A DNA stretch of 64,000 nucleotides from Cytophagales bacterium (GCA_004293815.1 RDZD01000017.1:1-64000); one strand, 5' to 3'. Numbered from the stretch's first letter, positions 1 to 7,693 are shown. The notes: generated from the letters alone by a model not told the origin. Program-made: numbers and translations.

Positions 1-105
1 CTATCTTGGGGGCAAGGACAGCTTCGTCAAAAATGTGGTACGGGTTCTTTAGACTCTGTAACCTCAGTAAATTTACCTTGGTTTGGCAATAACGCTTGGT
101 ATTAG
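1..105 (+). CDS. 3' end of an unidentified CDS (cut by window edge)
   Basis: Frame 1 is open from the first base to a TAG at 103-105, giving 34 residues that end in WFGNNAWY. Composition looks protein-like (Gly, Trp, Asn, Ser; no low complexity) and the next gene on the same strand starts 72 bases later. The piece is too short to name a family. It could be a chance open frame, so this is offered only as a probable gene tail. Confidence 0.4.
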   Translation, partial: LSWGQGQLRQKCGTGSLDSVTSVNLPWFGNNAWY

Positions 106-177
106 CTCTGCAATATGTCACAGATTACCTTGTTTTTTAAAATTTTATTCAAGATTCATTCCTAAACAAACTATTTT

Positions 178-813
178 ATGCTACTACAAACTTTAAACAC
201 TTGGCTTTTGGTGACGGCTGTCATCGCGAGCCTTAGCTTGGTCAGCTGCAAAAAAGACTGCGGGGAGAGCAAAAAGGGTTCGCCTAATGCCTTTACAAAG
301 CTAGGTCCAAATCGCAAGTTTTACTTCTATCTGGTGGAAAAAGGTACGGGCAGACCCTACTTATCATATCTTGGTTCTGATTTTGGGCTCAAGTCTATCA
401 AAGACGAAAAGCCTGTGGCTATTTTTACTCATAAAGGTTCGTGGGGAACTAAAACCTTACCTTACGAGCGAGGAAAGTCATGGGATTATTCTGTTACACC
501 ACACAAAAACTATGGAGTTGTCTTTGGCCCTGTGGAATGGGAACAGAGCGGTTGGGAACTAAATGGACAAGAAAATTTCCTGATTCGTTTGAAAGAAATA
601 ACAGCTCAGACTGCGAACGGGCCTATATTTGGTCGCTTAGACAGTACAGCTATCTACCTCTATCCTAAAGCAGAGATAGTAGATGAGTGCAATAGCCTCG
701 TTTGGATTGAGTATTATATGCGCCGTCTCTATCCAACAGGTGGAGGTGAAATCATTCGCCCTTACTTTTACAAAGGCAACAGCGTAACTGATACTTTAAG
801 AATTGAAATTTAG
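178..813 (+). CDS. Predicted lipoprotein of unknown function (211 aa)
   Basis: The N-terminus has a short hydrophobic segment followed by a lipobox, LSLVSC, with Cys24 as the probable lipidated residue, so the mature protein is likely anchored to a membrane and exposed to periplasm or surface. The rest is soluble and rich in aromatic residues, with several Trp-Glu and Tyr-rich strands that suggest a beta-structured domain. I recognise no family. ATG 178 is the only start that keeps the whole signal sequence. The upstream fragment at 1-105 is on the same strand, but the 72-base AT-rich gap allows a separate promoter. Confidence 0.75.
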   Translation: MLLQTLNTWLLVTAVIASLSLVSCKKDCGESKKGSPNAFTKLGPNRKFYFYLVEKGTGRPYLSYLGSDFGLKSIKDEKPVAIFTHKGSWGTKTLPYERGKSWDYSVTPHKNYGVVFGPVEWEQSGWELNGQENFLIRLKEITAQTANGPIFGRLDSTAIYLYPKAEIVDECNSLVWIEYYMRRLYPTGGGEIIRPYFYKGNSVTDTLRIEI

Positions 814-1120
814 ATCTTAAATAAGCGCACCTTTACGGCTAAATCTGATTTTTGTTGAAGAAAATGCATATTTAAACGAAATGATATATCTCTAGAACAC
901 CTGCGTTTGGTTGTGGAGGTGTTGGGCGGTGGCTTTTTTGAGTAAGAGCAAGCAAGCAAATCACTTTTTTTGGCGGACATTGGAGGTTTTTTGAAACTTT
1001 GTTTTGATTTTTGCTCTTTAACAGAGTTCTTTGCTACAAATTATTCAATGGTTATGCTAAAGCTAAAAGCAATTTTTAAAGCGATTACAGCAGTTGCGCC
1101 AATCCAAGACTAAATTAAGT
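814..1120. other. Intergenic stretch, nothing recognisable
   Basis: About 300 bases between the lipoprotein and the methyltransferase-like gene. I see no convincing ORF, tRNA, strong hairpin terminator or complete TTTG/TAnnTTTG promoter. A TTG at 1094 in frame with the downstream gene is a possible longer start. Confidence 0.4.
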
Positions 1121-1801
1121 ATGGAACATTATCAGAGTTATTACAATATCATGGCGGCAGCTATGGTAAGAGGCAGTTTAGAACAACAAAAAAATACATC
1201 CCATCTTTTTCAGAAAAAGTTAGAAGATTTGAACCCCGAAGAAATCAACGAATTGATTTTGATTGGGCTTCGCAAAAACATGAGTTTAGACGTTCTTAAA
1301 CGCCGCATAGACTCGCCCGAGATTACCAAAGTGATGGGCTTTCTGAGAGGTATTCAGCCCGATAATTTATTGGATATTTCTGAGCCTCAGGGCAGCTTTA
1401 TTTGGCGTGTTATGGATGAGTTCAGGTTTTTGCCTGCCACCGTTGTAGATATAGATAGCCAGTATGCTGAATTGGCTAAATTTATGCACAAAGGAGGCGT
1501 TACCAACATTAGAGGCCAGCAAACCCCTCTAACAGACATGTCCTGTTTTTCAAACGAGCAGTTTGATGTGGTTACCTTGCTCGATGTGCTCCAGCATGTG
1601 CAGGAAGGTGAAAAAATTCTCTTAGAAATTTGTAGAATCACCAAACGCTTTGTTATTTGTGTAGTTCCTCTCAAACCAGACCCACAACACAAATCTGCTT
1701 TTACAGAGCATAGTTTGCGAGCTATTTTCAAGAAAAAAGACATTCACCAGTTCAAAGTAGAAGTTATCCGCAACAGTTTGGTGATGGTGGCACGCAAATA
1801 A
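1121..1801 (+). CDS. Class I SAM-dependent methyltransferase-like protein
   Basis: A 226-residue protein with a helical N-terminal part (about 1-85) and a Rossmann-like methyltransferase domain after it. A strand resembling motif I (NLLDISEPQGSFIW), an acidic strand end (TVVDIDSQY), and a motif IV/V-like FDVVTLLDVLQHV segment followed by an EGEKILLEI helix are arranged as in Methyltransf_11/25 proteins. The glycine-rich loop of motif I is atypical (DISEPQG instead of DxGxGxG), so cofactor binding may be altered or lost. ATG 1121 was chosen; a TTG at 1094 in the same frame would add nine residues. Substrate unknown. Its 3' end directly abuts the IS110 remnant on the other strand. Confidence 0.6.
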   Translation: MEHYQSYYNIMAAAMVRGSLEQQKNTSHLFQKKLEDLNPEEINELILIGLRKNMSLDVLKRRIDSPEITKVMGFLRGIQPDNLLDISEPQGSFIWRVMDEFRFLPATVVDIDSQYAELAKFMHKGGVTNIRGQQTPLTDMSCFSNEQFDVVTLLDVLQHVQEGEKILLEICRITKRFVICVVPLKPDPQHKSAFTEHSLRAIFKKKDIHQFKVEVIRNSLVMVARK

Positions 1802-2075
1802 TCGTTTTTTTTATCATTACTTTGCGTAAAGTATGAGATAAAATACCATGAGTAAACCCCCGTCACTTCCAAACAAAATCTAACCTCATACTTCTCTTTT
1901 GGATAGGTTTTCTCAAGAAATTCTTCAAATTTCCTCATCCCATTATACAAACCATTGCTCATAATCCCATGCGGACTAAATTTGGGATTATCTATGTTTG
2001 TAGCCTCTAAAAGAAAGATATAGTCTATCTTTTAGAGGCTACGTCCAAACCGCACCAAATAATCGGCCTTTTCAT
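1802..2075 (-). pseudogene. IS110-family transposase remnant (5' fragment, broken)
   Basis: Read on the minus strand, ATG at 2075 gives MKRPIIWCGLDVASKR and then a stop; this matches the start of IS110-type DEDD transposases (the first catalytic Asp lies in a GIDVSK-like motif). The next frame continues as FLLEATNIDNPKFSP, then NGLYNGMRKFEEFLEKTYP and CLEVTGVYSWYF, matching the 'N..GF..L..W' and 'MEATGVY' signature of the same domain. The reading frame is therefore interrupted at about 2025, and similarity stops near 1830, just after the TGVY motif. The remaining two-thirds of the transposase is absent. The break coincides with a perfect 14-bp inverted repeat at 2001-2041. Non-functional. Confidence 0.7.
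2001..2041. repeat. Perfect 14-bp inverted repeat inside the IS110 remnant
   Basis: Arms TAGCCTCTAAAAGA (2001-2014) and its exact reverse complement (2028-2041) flank a 13-base spacer. It sits at the frameshift in the transposase remnant, and one arm encodes the VASKR residues of the first catalytic motif. An inverted duplication that broke the gene is a simple explanation; a transcription terminator is less likely because no T-run follows. Confidence 0.75.
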
Positions 2076-2152
2076 AATAGTTAATTATTATTAATGTTTT
2101 ATAATAAAAAGATAATTTATAAATGAGATTATTCCAAATTAATTGAACAAAA

Positions 2153-2183
2153 TTTACTATTTATTTTTAAATTGTTAGTTTTG
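2153..2183 (+). promoter_or_regulatory. Candidate promoter for the XRE regulator
   Basis: TTTA (2153-2156), a 19-base spacer, then TAGTTTTG (2176-2183) fits the Bacteroidota TTTG-N19-TAnnTTTG promoter with one mismatch in the upstream box. The XRE gene starts 25 bases further on. Confidence 0.5.
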
Positions 2184-2207
2184 TTGCTCTCTAATGGATT
2201 CTAGTTT

Positions 2208-2495
2208 ATGGATAAAACTTTTCTGCTCAATAAAATAAAAGAGCTAAGAAAACAAAAAAAGATAACGCAAAAGCAGTTAGCCCAGAAGTTAGAGGTAAGT
2301 ACTCCTTATGTAACAATAATAGAGAAAGGCAAAACTTTACCAAGTTATGAGCAGCTAGAGCGTATTTTTATAGCTTTAGATGAGCGTATAGAGGATTACT
2401 TACAATATAGTCATACAGATAAAGAACAACTTCTTATTTTGCTTTCAGAGCTAGAGAGTGTTGTTTCAAGGATTCGTTCTTTATTGAATAAATGA
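2208..2495 (+). CDS. XRE-family helix-turn-helix DNA-binding protein (95 aa)
   Basis: Residues about 8-63 form a Cro/C1-type HTH: IKELRKQKKITQKQLAQKLE, then VSTPYVTIIEKGKTLPS as turn and recognition helix, then YEQLERIFIALDE. The C-terminal 30 residues are helical and may dimerise. Such small regulators act on their own promoters or on a neighbouring addiction, phage or restriction system; none is intact here, but an IS110 remnant lies directly upstream and an 11-bp-period repeat directly downstream. Base composition is more AT-rich than surrounding genes, which fits an acquired segment. The regulatory target cannot be told from the sequence. Confidence 0.85.
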   Translation: MDKTFLLNKIKELRKQKKITQKQLAQKLEVSTPYVTIIEKGKTLPSYEQLERIFIALDERIEDYLQYSHTDKEQLLILLSELESVVSRIRSLLNK

Positions 2496-2527
2496 TATGA
2501 GTAATTTGTATTATTTTTATAGATTCG

Positions 2528-2560
2528 CCGTATCATCGCCGTATATTCCCCGTATCATCT
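2528..2560. repeat. Three 11-bp direct repeats (CCGTATCATCG-like)
   Basis: CCGTAT begins at 2528, 2539 and 2550, giving three consecutive 11-bp units: CCGTATCATCG, CCGTATATTCC and CCGTATCATCT. The period is about one helical turn, so a protein could bind all copies on one DNA face. It lies 33 bases after the XRE gene and before the Ldh_2 gene. An operator is possible; function is inferred only from spacing and position. Confidence 0.55.
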
Positions 2561-2713
2561 TCATAGATGCCAGATATTAAAATAATCCAATTAATTATCA
2601 CCAGTCTTAACTCGTGAGGTAAGGACTAGTTTTTTTTATCCGATCTCTGGCCTATTTACGAGTGTTTGTGGATAATTGCTGTTATTTTTGCACCTCCCAA
2701 ACCAGACCCTCTC

Positions 2714-3757
2714 ATGCTGCCTATCAGACTCAACGCCATCCAGCTCAAACCTCTGATGATCAGAGCGTTTAAAGAAAGAAATCTTAACGAAACCTCTGCA
2801 AACCACATAGTTAGCTCCATACTACAAACCTCCCTTAGAGGCGTGGATTCGCATGGAATCAATCTTTTCCCGCATTATTGCCGCTCGGTGGTTTCAGGAA
2901 GAATCAACGCTCAGCCACAGTTTAGTTATCCCACTCTTCACGCTTCTGCGGCTGTGCTAGATGCTGATCATGCAGCAGGGCATCACTCAGGCATTGTTGC
3001 CATTGAGAAGTGCATGGAGTTAGCCAATCAAACAGGTGTAGGCACAGTGGCCGTTCGCAACTCTTCGCATTTTGGTGCAGCGGCCTATTTTGCACTCCAT
3101 GCCGCCGAAAAAGGGTATCTGGCTTTTTCTTTTACCAATGCCGACGCACTCGTCAAGGCTTTTTCAGCAAAAACTGCATTCTTTGGAACCAATCCTGTTT
3201 GTATGGCAGCACCAATGCTTAATGAAGAGCCTTTTTGCTTGGATATGGCCACATCTTTGGTGTCTTGGAACAAAATCAGAAATTACAGAACTGCCAATGC
3301 TGATATTCCATACGGCTGGGCTTATAATAAGGAAGGAGAGTTTGTTACTAACCCCCATGAAGCCACAAGCCTCGAGCCTGCGGGAGGCTATAAGGGCTTC
3401 GGGCTAGGTATGATGGTAGATATTCTGTGTGCATTATTAGCCTCAGGCCCCATAAGCAAAGATATTCTGCCCATGTTCTCGAGTGCACCAGAAGCCAGAC
3501 GAGAAATAGGTCATTTCTTCATAGTCTTTAGCATCAAGCACTTTGCCGAACCAGAGTACTTTTCGCAAGCCCTTCAAAACATGGCCGATCGCATTCGCAG
3601 CCTAGAGCCACACCTGACTGGCGAGCGTGTGATGGTGCCTGGTGACCCCGAAAAACTCGCTTTTGAACGCAACCAAACCCAAGGTGTACATGTAGACCAT
3701 GAAAAATTTGCTGAATTTTTAGAAATCTCTCCAGATTTTGAATACACCAAAATTTAA
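2714..3757 (+). CDS. Ldh_2 family malate/L-lactate dehydrogenase-type oxidoreductase
   Basis: A 347-residue protein of the YlbC/YiaK-type family (Pfam Ldh_2), NAD(P)-dependent enzymes that oxidise 2-hydroxy acids such as malate, lactate, ureidoglycolate or 2,3-diketogulonate. Family motifs are present in order: RGVDSHGI near residue 45, DADHAAGHHSG near 85, NSSHFGAAAYF near 120 (the conserved His), AFFGTNP, LDMATS, and the glycine-rich GGYKGFGLGMMVD. Length is normal. A TTG at 2666 is in frame, but ATG 2714 starts where family members do. It ends 14 bases before nuoM, so co-transcription is possible, though no functional link to complex I is known. The substrate cannot be assigned. Confidence 0.88.
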   Translation: MLPIRLNAIQLKPLMIRAFKERNLNETSANHIVSSILQTSLRGVDSHGINLFPHYCRSVVSGRINAQPQFSYPTLHASAAVLDADHAAGHHSGIVAIEKCMELANQTGVGTVAVRNSSHFGAAAYFALHAAEKGYLAFSFTNADALVKAFSAKTAFFGTNPVCMAAPMLNEEPFCLDMATSLVSWNKIRNYRTANADIPYGWAYNKEGEFVTNPHEATSLEPAGGYKGFGLGMMVDILCALLASGPISKDILPMFSSAPEARREIGHFFIVFSIKHFAEPEYFSQALQNMADRIRSLEPHLTGERVMVPGDPEKLAFERNQTQGVHVDHEKFAEFLEISPDFEYTKI

Positions 3758-3771
3758 ATCGAGTACGCCCA

Positions 3772-5256
3772 ATGCTGCTGTACGCACTTCTCATACTTCC
3801 ATTTTTAGCCCTTATGCTCATCTTTTGCTTGCCCAAAGCAAGAGAACAGGCTGCAAGCTGGGTTAACTTAGGTGTGTGTGCTGCGCAATTACTTTGCTTG
3901 CTTGTCCTCTGGCCAGATAGCCAAGCCGTTATTGAGGCCAACTGGTGGACATGGGCGAGCACCAAAACTCCTTGGCTGGCTTTAGAAATGGGTAGCAGCA
4001 AGCTCGAGCTAAACATACACTTGGTACTTGATGCTCTCAACGCTCCTTTGTTGTTACTCAATTTTGTACTTTTGGGTATTGCTACGTGGATTTCTAAAGC
4101 TCAAAGTCTGTCTAAAGCCCGCCTTTATCACGCGCTTATTGGCCTTTTGAATATTACCGTAGTGGGTAGTTTACTGAGTTTCAATTTCTTGCTTTTTTAT
4201 GTCTTTTTTGAGCTGATGCTAGTCCCTCTCTACTTTCTAATAGGTATTTGGGGCATGAAAAACCGAGTTTATGCAGCAGTAAAGCTATTTGCCTATACCC
4301 TACTTGGTTCCCTTTTGCTTTTGGGAGGCGGCATCTTGTTGGCTCAAACACAATCATTTTCGTTCGATTGGTTAGACTGGTATCAATCAAAGCTTCCGCT
4401 AGGTACTGCTGATGAATATAGACACTATGCTTTTTGGCTCATTTTGATAGGCTTTGGCATTAAACTTCCCTTTGTGCCCTTTCATACATGGTTGCCTGAC
4501 GCACACGTACAGGCTTCTACGCCTGTTTCAGTACTTTTGGCTGGCATTGTGTTAAAAATTGGGGGCTATGGCTTGCTGCGGTTCTGTGCACTTCTTTTTC
4601 CTGAAGAAATAGCCAGTCATGGCTTTTGGTTAGCTCTTTGGGGGATTTTTAGTGTTTTTTATGCCAGTATGGCGGCTCTGGGGCAACACAATTTCAAATC
4701 TCTGGTAGCTTATTCTTCAGTAGGGCATTTGGGATTTGTTCTTCTGGGTATTGGCAGCAATAACGTACTTTCCCTAAGCGGAGCTTCATATCAAATGCTT
4801 GGACACGGTTTGGTGTCTGCTTTACTTTTTATTTTGGCAGGAAGCCTACAAAAAAGGGGTGGCAGTTTAGAAATCAAAGATTACTCAGGGCTTTGGATAA
4901 AAACGCCTTGGTGGGCTGCTTTCATGGCTATGGGCTTGTTTGCGGCCATGTCTTTACCATTGAGTCCAGGTTTTATAGCCGAAATACTCGTTTTACTTGG
5001 TAGTTTCAAAGCTTTTGGCTGGACTTTAGGGCTAGGTGTATGCGCAGCCATGCTTTTTTCGGCCTCTTACGGACTCTGGGCGGTGAAACGCTTATTTTTC
5101 GGCCCTTACTGGCAGAATCCAGATTTGCCCCCTCTTAACAGAGATATGCCACTCTCTGAAAAAGTACTTTGTGTACTTCTCTTGGCAGGTATTCTGTCTT
5201 TAGGCTTATTCCCTTTTATTTTTCTAGACCTTTGGGCTAAGGTTTTTGGTATTTAA
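3772..5256 (+). CDS. nuoM: NADH-quinone oxidoreductase subunit M (NuoM)
   Basis: A 494-residue, almost entirely membrane-spanning protein of the Proton_antipo_M family. NuoM-specific features are FFELMLVPLYFLIGIWG with Glu147 (equivalent to E. coli NuoM E144), and a lysine in FGIKLPFVPFHTWLPDAHV (Lys231, equivalent to K234), both needed for proton translocation. The sequence AHVQASTPVSVLLAGIVLKI is the usual discontinuous-helix region. In most genomes nuoM lies between nuoL and nuoN; here it stands between an Ldh_2 oxidoreductase and hisIE, with no other nuo gene for 12 kb. An Mrp antiporter or hydrogenase-type subunit is less likely given the NuoM-type motifs. Confidence 0.88.
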   Translation: MLLYALLILPFLALMLIFCLPKAREQAASWVNLGVCAAQLLCLLVLWPDSQAVIEANWWTWASTKTPWLALEMGSSKLELNIHLVLDALNAPLLLLNFVLLGIATWISKAQSLSKARLYHALIGLLNITVVGSLLSFNFLLFYVFFELMLVPLYFLIGIWGMKNRVYAAVKLFAYTLLGSLLLLGGGILLAQTQSFSFDWLDWYQSKLPLGTADEYRHYAFWLILIGFGIKLPFVPFHTWLPDAHVQASTPVSVLLAGIVLKIGGYGLLRFCALLFPEEIASHGFWLALWGIFSVFYASMAALGQHNFKSLVAYSSVGHLGFVLLGIGSNNVLSLSGASYQMLGHGLVSALLFILAGSLQKRGGSLEIKDYSGLWIKTPWWAAFMAMGLFAAMSLPLSPGFIAEILVLLGSFKAFGWTLGLGVCAAMLFSASYGLWAVKRLFFGPYWQNPDLPPLNRDMPLSEKVLCVLLLAGILSLGLFPFIFLDLWAKVFGI

Positions 5257-5276
5257 CAATTTTATACGCTAAAAAA

Positions 5277-5870
5277 ATGCCTCAATTTGACCCTCAAAGC
5301 GGTTTAGTAGCCGCTATCATTCAAGATTCTAACACACTCCGCGTATTGATGCTGGGCTACATGAACGCCGAAGCCTTGACTAAAACCCAAAGAGAAGGTA
5401 TCGTTACATTCTGGAGTAGAAGCAAAAAAAGACTTTGGACCAAAGGTGAAACTTCTGGCAACACACTCCACGTAGTGAGCATAGAAGAAGATTGCGACCA
5501 AGATGCCTTGCTCATCAAGGTGATACCTCAAGGTCCAACCTGTCATACAGGAACCGACACTTGTTGGGGTGAGGCCAATAGTTCAAGCAATTTGGCTTTT
5601 TTGACAGAACTAGAACGCACCATTCAAAATCGTATTCAAGCCCCTACAGAAGGCTCTTATGTGGCCAAGCTGCTAAGCAAGGGAACAGCGAAGATTGCAC
5701 AAAAAGTAGGTGAGGAAGCTGTGGAAACCGTTATTGAAGCCATCAAAAAGGATACCCCCAAGCTCAATGAAGAAGCAGCGGATTTGCTTTTTCATTTACT
5801 GCTTTTGCTCAACACGCACCAATCTTGCCTAACAGATGTTCTTAAAGTTCTGAAAGGCAGAGCTAAATAA
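5277..5870 (+). CDS. hisIE: Bifunctional phosphoribosyl-AMP cyclohydrolase / phosphoribosyl-ATP pyrophosphatase
   Basis: A 197-residue fusion catalysing steps 2 and 3 of histidine biosynthesis. The N-terminal HisI domain (about 1-105) has GYMN, FWSRSKKRLWTKGETSG, the metal-binding DCDQDA, and the zinc-type GPTCHTGTDTCW. The C-terminal HisE domain (about 110-197) has LERTIQNRI, SYVAKLLSKGTAKIAQKVGE and the acidic EEAVETVIEA / EEAADLLFHLL helices that bind Mg and pyrophosphate. The start at ATG 5277 is 20 bases after nuoM. No other his gene is visible in the window, so it is separated from the usual his operon. Confidence 0.95.
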   Translation: MPQFDPQSGLVAAIIQDSNTLRVLMLGYMNAEALTKTQREGIVTFWSRSKKRLWTKGETSGNTLHVVSIEEDCDQDALLIKVIPQGPTCHTGTDTCWGEANSSSNLAFLTELERTIQNRIQAPTEGSYVAKLLSKGTAKIAQKVGEEAVETVIEAIKKDTPKLNEEAADLLFHLLLLLNTHQSCLTDVLKVLKGRAK

Positions 5871-5942
5871 ACTGCTTAAAGAGGCTTATTGGGTTCATTT
5901 TTAAACTTTTATAAAAGTTTTTATAAAATTTTAAAAAAATGT

Positions 5943-5973
5943 TTTGCATTCTAGATTTTAACTACTACTTTTG
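5943..5973 (+). promoter_or_regulatory. Strong Bacteroidota-type promoter for the HU gene
   Basis: TTTG (5943-5946), exactly 19 bases, TACTTTTG (5966-5973): an exact match to the TTTG-N19-TAnnTTTG consensus of Bacteroidota housekeeping promoters. It supports GTG 6031 as the start of the HU gene, because the longer TTG-started frame would begin inside the promoter. Confidence 0.8.
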
Positions 5974-6030
5974 CACCGCTTAAAAGAATTGATTTATAGC
6001 AAGTTAATTAACAAAACATTTTTAATCAAG

Positions 6031-6348
6031 GTGACAAAAGCTGATATTATTGCAAAAATTGCCCAGAAAACTACTCTGGACAAAATGAGCGTTCAAGTGG
6101 CCGTGGAGGCTTTTTTTGACGTGGTTAAAGAAAATATGGCAGAAGGTGAGAATATTTATGTTCGCGGCTTTGGTAGCTTTATCAACAAACGTCGCGCTAA
6201 AAAAGTGGCACGTAATATCTCTAAAAAGGTTTCTATTGAAATCCCTGAGCACTACGTACCTAGCTTTAAGCCTTCGAAGTCTTTCGTAGAAACTGTGAAG
6301 AGCAGCGAAAAAGTAAAAATCGCTCGTGAGAGTGGTGTTTCTGCTTAG
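6031..6348 (+). CDS. HU/IHF-family histone-like DNA-binding protein
   Basis: A 105-residue nucleoid protein. It has the HU N-terminal helices (TKADIIAKIAQKTTLDKMSVQVAVEAFFDVVKEN is similar to other Bacteroidota HU), the signature GENIYVRGFGSFINKRRAKK, and the DNA-intercalating arm region ending in PSFKPSKSF. GTG 6031 was chosen: it places MTKADII at the N-terminus as in relatives and lies 58 bases after the -7 box. The C-terminal 15 residues beyond the HU fold are basic and not conserved. It is monocistronic, with a strong promoter upstream and a perfect hairpin downstream, consistent with high expression. Confidence 0.93.
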   Translation: MTKADIIAKIAQKTTLDKMSVQVAVEAFFDVVKENMAEGENIYVRGFGSFINKRRAKKVARNISKKVSIEIPEHYVPSFKPSKSFVETVKSSEKVKIARESGVSA

Positions 6349-6363
6349 TTGTTGCCCTTATCA

Positions 6364-6404
6364 AAAACACTACTGCAGAACTTTTAGTTATGCAGTAGTG
6401 TTTT
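6364..6404 (+). terminator. Intrinsic terminator after HU
   Basis: AAAACACTACTGCA (6364-6377) and its perfect complement (6391-6404) form a 14-bp stem with a 13-base loop, ending in TTTT. It begins 16 bases after the HU stop. Confidence 0.85.
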
Positions 6405-6425
6405 CAATCCTTTTTAGAAAGTAAA

Positions 6426-7271
6426 ATGAACAAAGTTCAAATTGCTGTTCTGAGTGCTGCATTTGCAGCAGTTGTTTTTTTGATGTGCCTGCCACGAGTG
6501 GTTGTAGAAAACAATACCAATTTAGGCAAAACAGAAAAAAATCAAACAACAGCCGACAAGACTGACCAGAACGCTACCGACCCCGAAACAACAGAGCATC
6601 ACAGCCCTGTTTCAGAGTCCGCCCAACAGGCGATAGATTTACTTCGCCAAAAGTTCTTTGACACGACGGATGCAAAAAGTAAAAAAGAGGTGCTTGATTC
6701 TCTTACTCAAGTATACCGTGCTGCCAATTTGTTTGACAGTGCGGCACACTATTTGTCGCTTTACGCCAAACAAACCCAACAAACTCCAGATTATCTGCGA
6801 GCTGCCGACGGCTATTTTGAAGCGTTTGGTTTTGCCGTAAATCCTCAAAAAAATACTCTGCTTGCTGAAAACGCACGTGCTATGTATGAGCAGGTTCTGA
6901 AAGCAGAACCCAAAAATCATAGTGCTAAAGTTCGATACGCGCTCACTTTCACAGTTTCTCAACAACCTATGAATGCGGTGCGCTATTTGCGTGAGGTGCT
7001 AACAGATGATCCCAGTAATCAGGAAGCTTTGTTCCAGCTTGGGGTGCTCTCTATACAGTCTGGTCAGTATGACAAAGCCGTAGAGCGCTTTAAGGCTCTT
7101 TTGGCCAAGTATCCCAATGACCAAAATGCCAGACTCAATCTAGGTATCAGCTTGGCCAATTTAGGCAAAAAGGATCTCGCTCTCAAAGAGCTGGATGCGG
7201 TGCTTAAAACTGCCTCTGATACACTTGTTAAGCTTGAGGCGCAAAGACTTGCCGATGAGCTTAGACAATAA
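6426..7271 (+). CDS. Membrane-anchored TPR protein (281 aa)
   Basis: An N-terminal hydrophobic segment (about residues 5-23, VLSAAFAAVVFLMCLP) looks like a membrane anchor. It is followed by a Thr/Asn/Glu-rich linker to about residue 65 and then tetratricopeptide repeats from about 75 to 281; the clearest is NQEALFQLGVLSIQSGQYDK, followed by AVERFKALLAKYPND. TPRs mediate protein-protein contact, and the domain should face the periplasm. The partner is unknown. The order HU, TPR, COX24-like micro-protein, Rne/Rng recurs in Bacteroidota as far as I recall, which hints at a role linked to translation or RNA, but this is inference. Confidence 0.8.
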   Translation: MNKVQIAVLSAAFAAVVFLMCLPRVVVENNTNLGKTEKNQTTADKTDQNATDPETTEHHSPVSESAQQAIDLLRQKFFDTTDAKSKKEVLDSLTQVYRAANLFDSAAHYLSLYAKQTQQTPDYLRAADGYFEAFGFAVNPQKNTLLAENARAMYEQVLKAEPKNHSAKVRYALTFTVSQQPMNAVRYLREVLTDDPSNQEALFQLGVLSIQSGQYDKAVERFKALLAKYPNDQNARLNLGISLANLGKKDLALKELDAVLKTASDTLVKLEAQRLADELRQ

Positions 7272-7363
7272 ATTCGCTTAAACACCTACCCCAAAGTTGT
7301 GTGTTATCTTAAATAAAAATAATTTGTTTTAAAGTATCTTTTTCACTCTAAACCCCTAAAGCT

Positions 7364-7453
7364 ATGCCTTGCGGAAAGAAAAGAAAACGTCATAAAATTG
7401 CCACTCACAAGCGCAAAAAACGTCTCAGAAAAAACAGACACAAGAAAAAATAG
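7364..7453 (+). CDS. AURKAIP1/COX24-domain ribosome-associated micro-protein (29 aa)
   Basis: A short ORF starting MPCGKKRKRHKIATHKR and ending in KNRHKKK, with 20 of 29 residues Lys, Arg or His. This is the characteristic Bacteroidota AURKAIP1/COX24-domain protein; the domain is shared with mitochondrial small-subunit protein mS38 and, as I recall, actinobacterial bS22, so binding to rRNA near the decoding region is likely. It is easily missed because of its size. It lies between the TPR gene and the Rne/Rng gene, its usual neighbour, and is followed by a 10-bp hairpin. Confidence 0.85.
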   Translation: MPCGKKRKRHKIATHKRKKRLRKNRHKKK

Positions 7454-7520
7454 GTTTTCTTGATTAAAAATACTCGTTGCAAAGCTAGTCATCTCGTGCA
7501 ACAGTAACAAGAATGCGTTT

Positions 7521-7543
7521 GGAGTGCTTCTTGGAAGCACTCC
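7521..7543 (+). terminator. Hairpin after the COX24-like gene
   Basis: GGAGTGCTTC (7521-7530), a 3-base loop and GAAGCACTCC (7534-7543) form a perfect 10-bp stem, but no T-run follows. It may be a weak terminator, an attenuator ahead of the RNase gene, or an RNA-stability element. Confidence 0.5.
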
Positions 7544-7693
7544 TTAACAGTATTCTCAACTCCTATTGTTAATGGCTATTTTTTTTCAAACATCAAAAGA
7601 ATCAGAGCAACCCTCAAAAGCCAGAAAAATTTATTTTACTGGCTCATTTTAGTTTTGTTTTGAATAGTATTCACTCTAAAACTTTAAATAACC

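Noticed and set aside
2001-2041. Inverted repeat as a terminator of the methyltransferase gene
   Set aside because: It lies 200 bases after the stop and no T-run follows; location at the transposase frameshift explains it better.
3534-4061. 175-codon minus-strand ORF
   Set aside because: It spans the junction of the Ldh_2 and nuoM genes on the opposite strand; both sense genes have clear family motifs.
5903-5920. AAACTTTTATAAAAGTTT palindrome after hisIE as a terminator
   Set aside because: The stem is almost all A-T and lies in an AT-rich promoter region; too weak to call.
5971-6030. 20-residue N-terminal extension of HU
   Set aside because: It would start inside the -7 promoter box, and relatives begin at MTKADII, which corresponds to GTG 6031.
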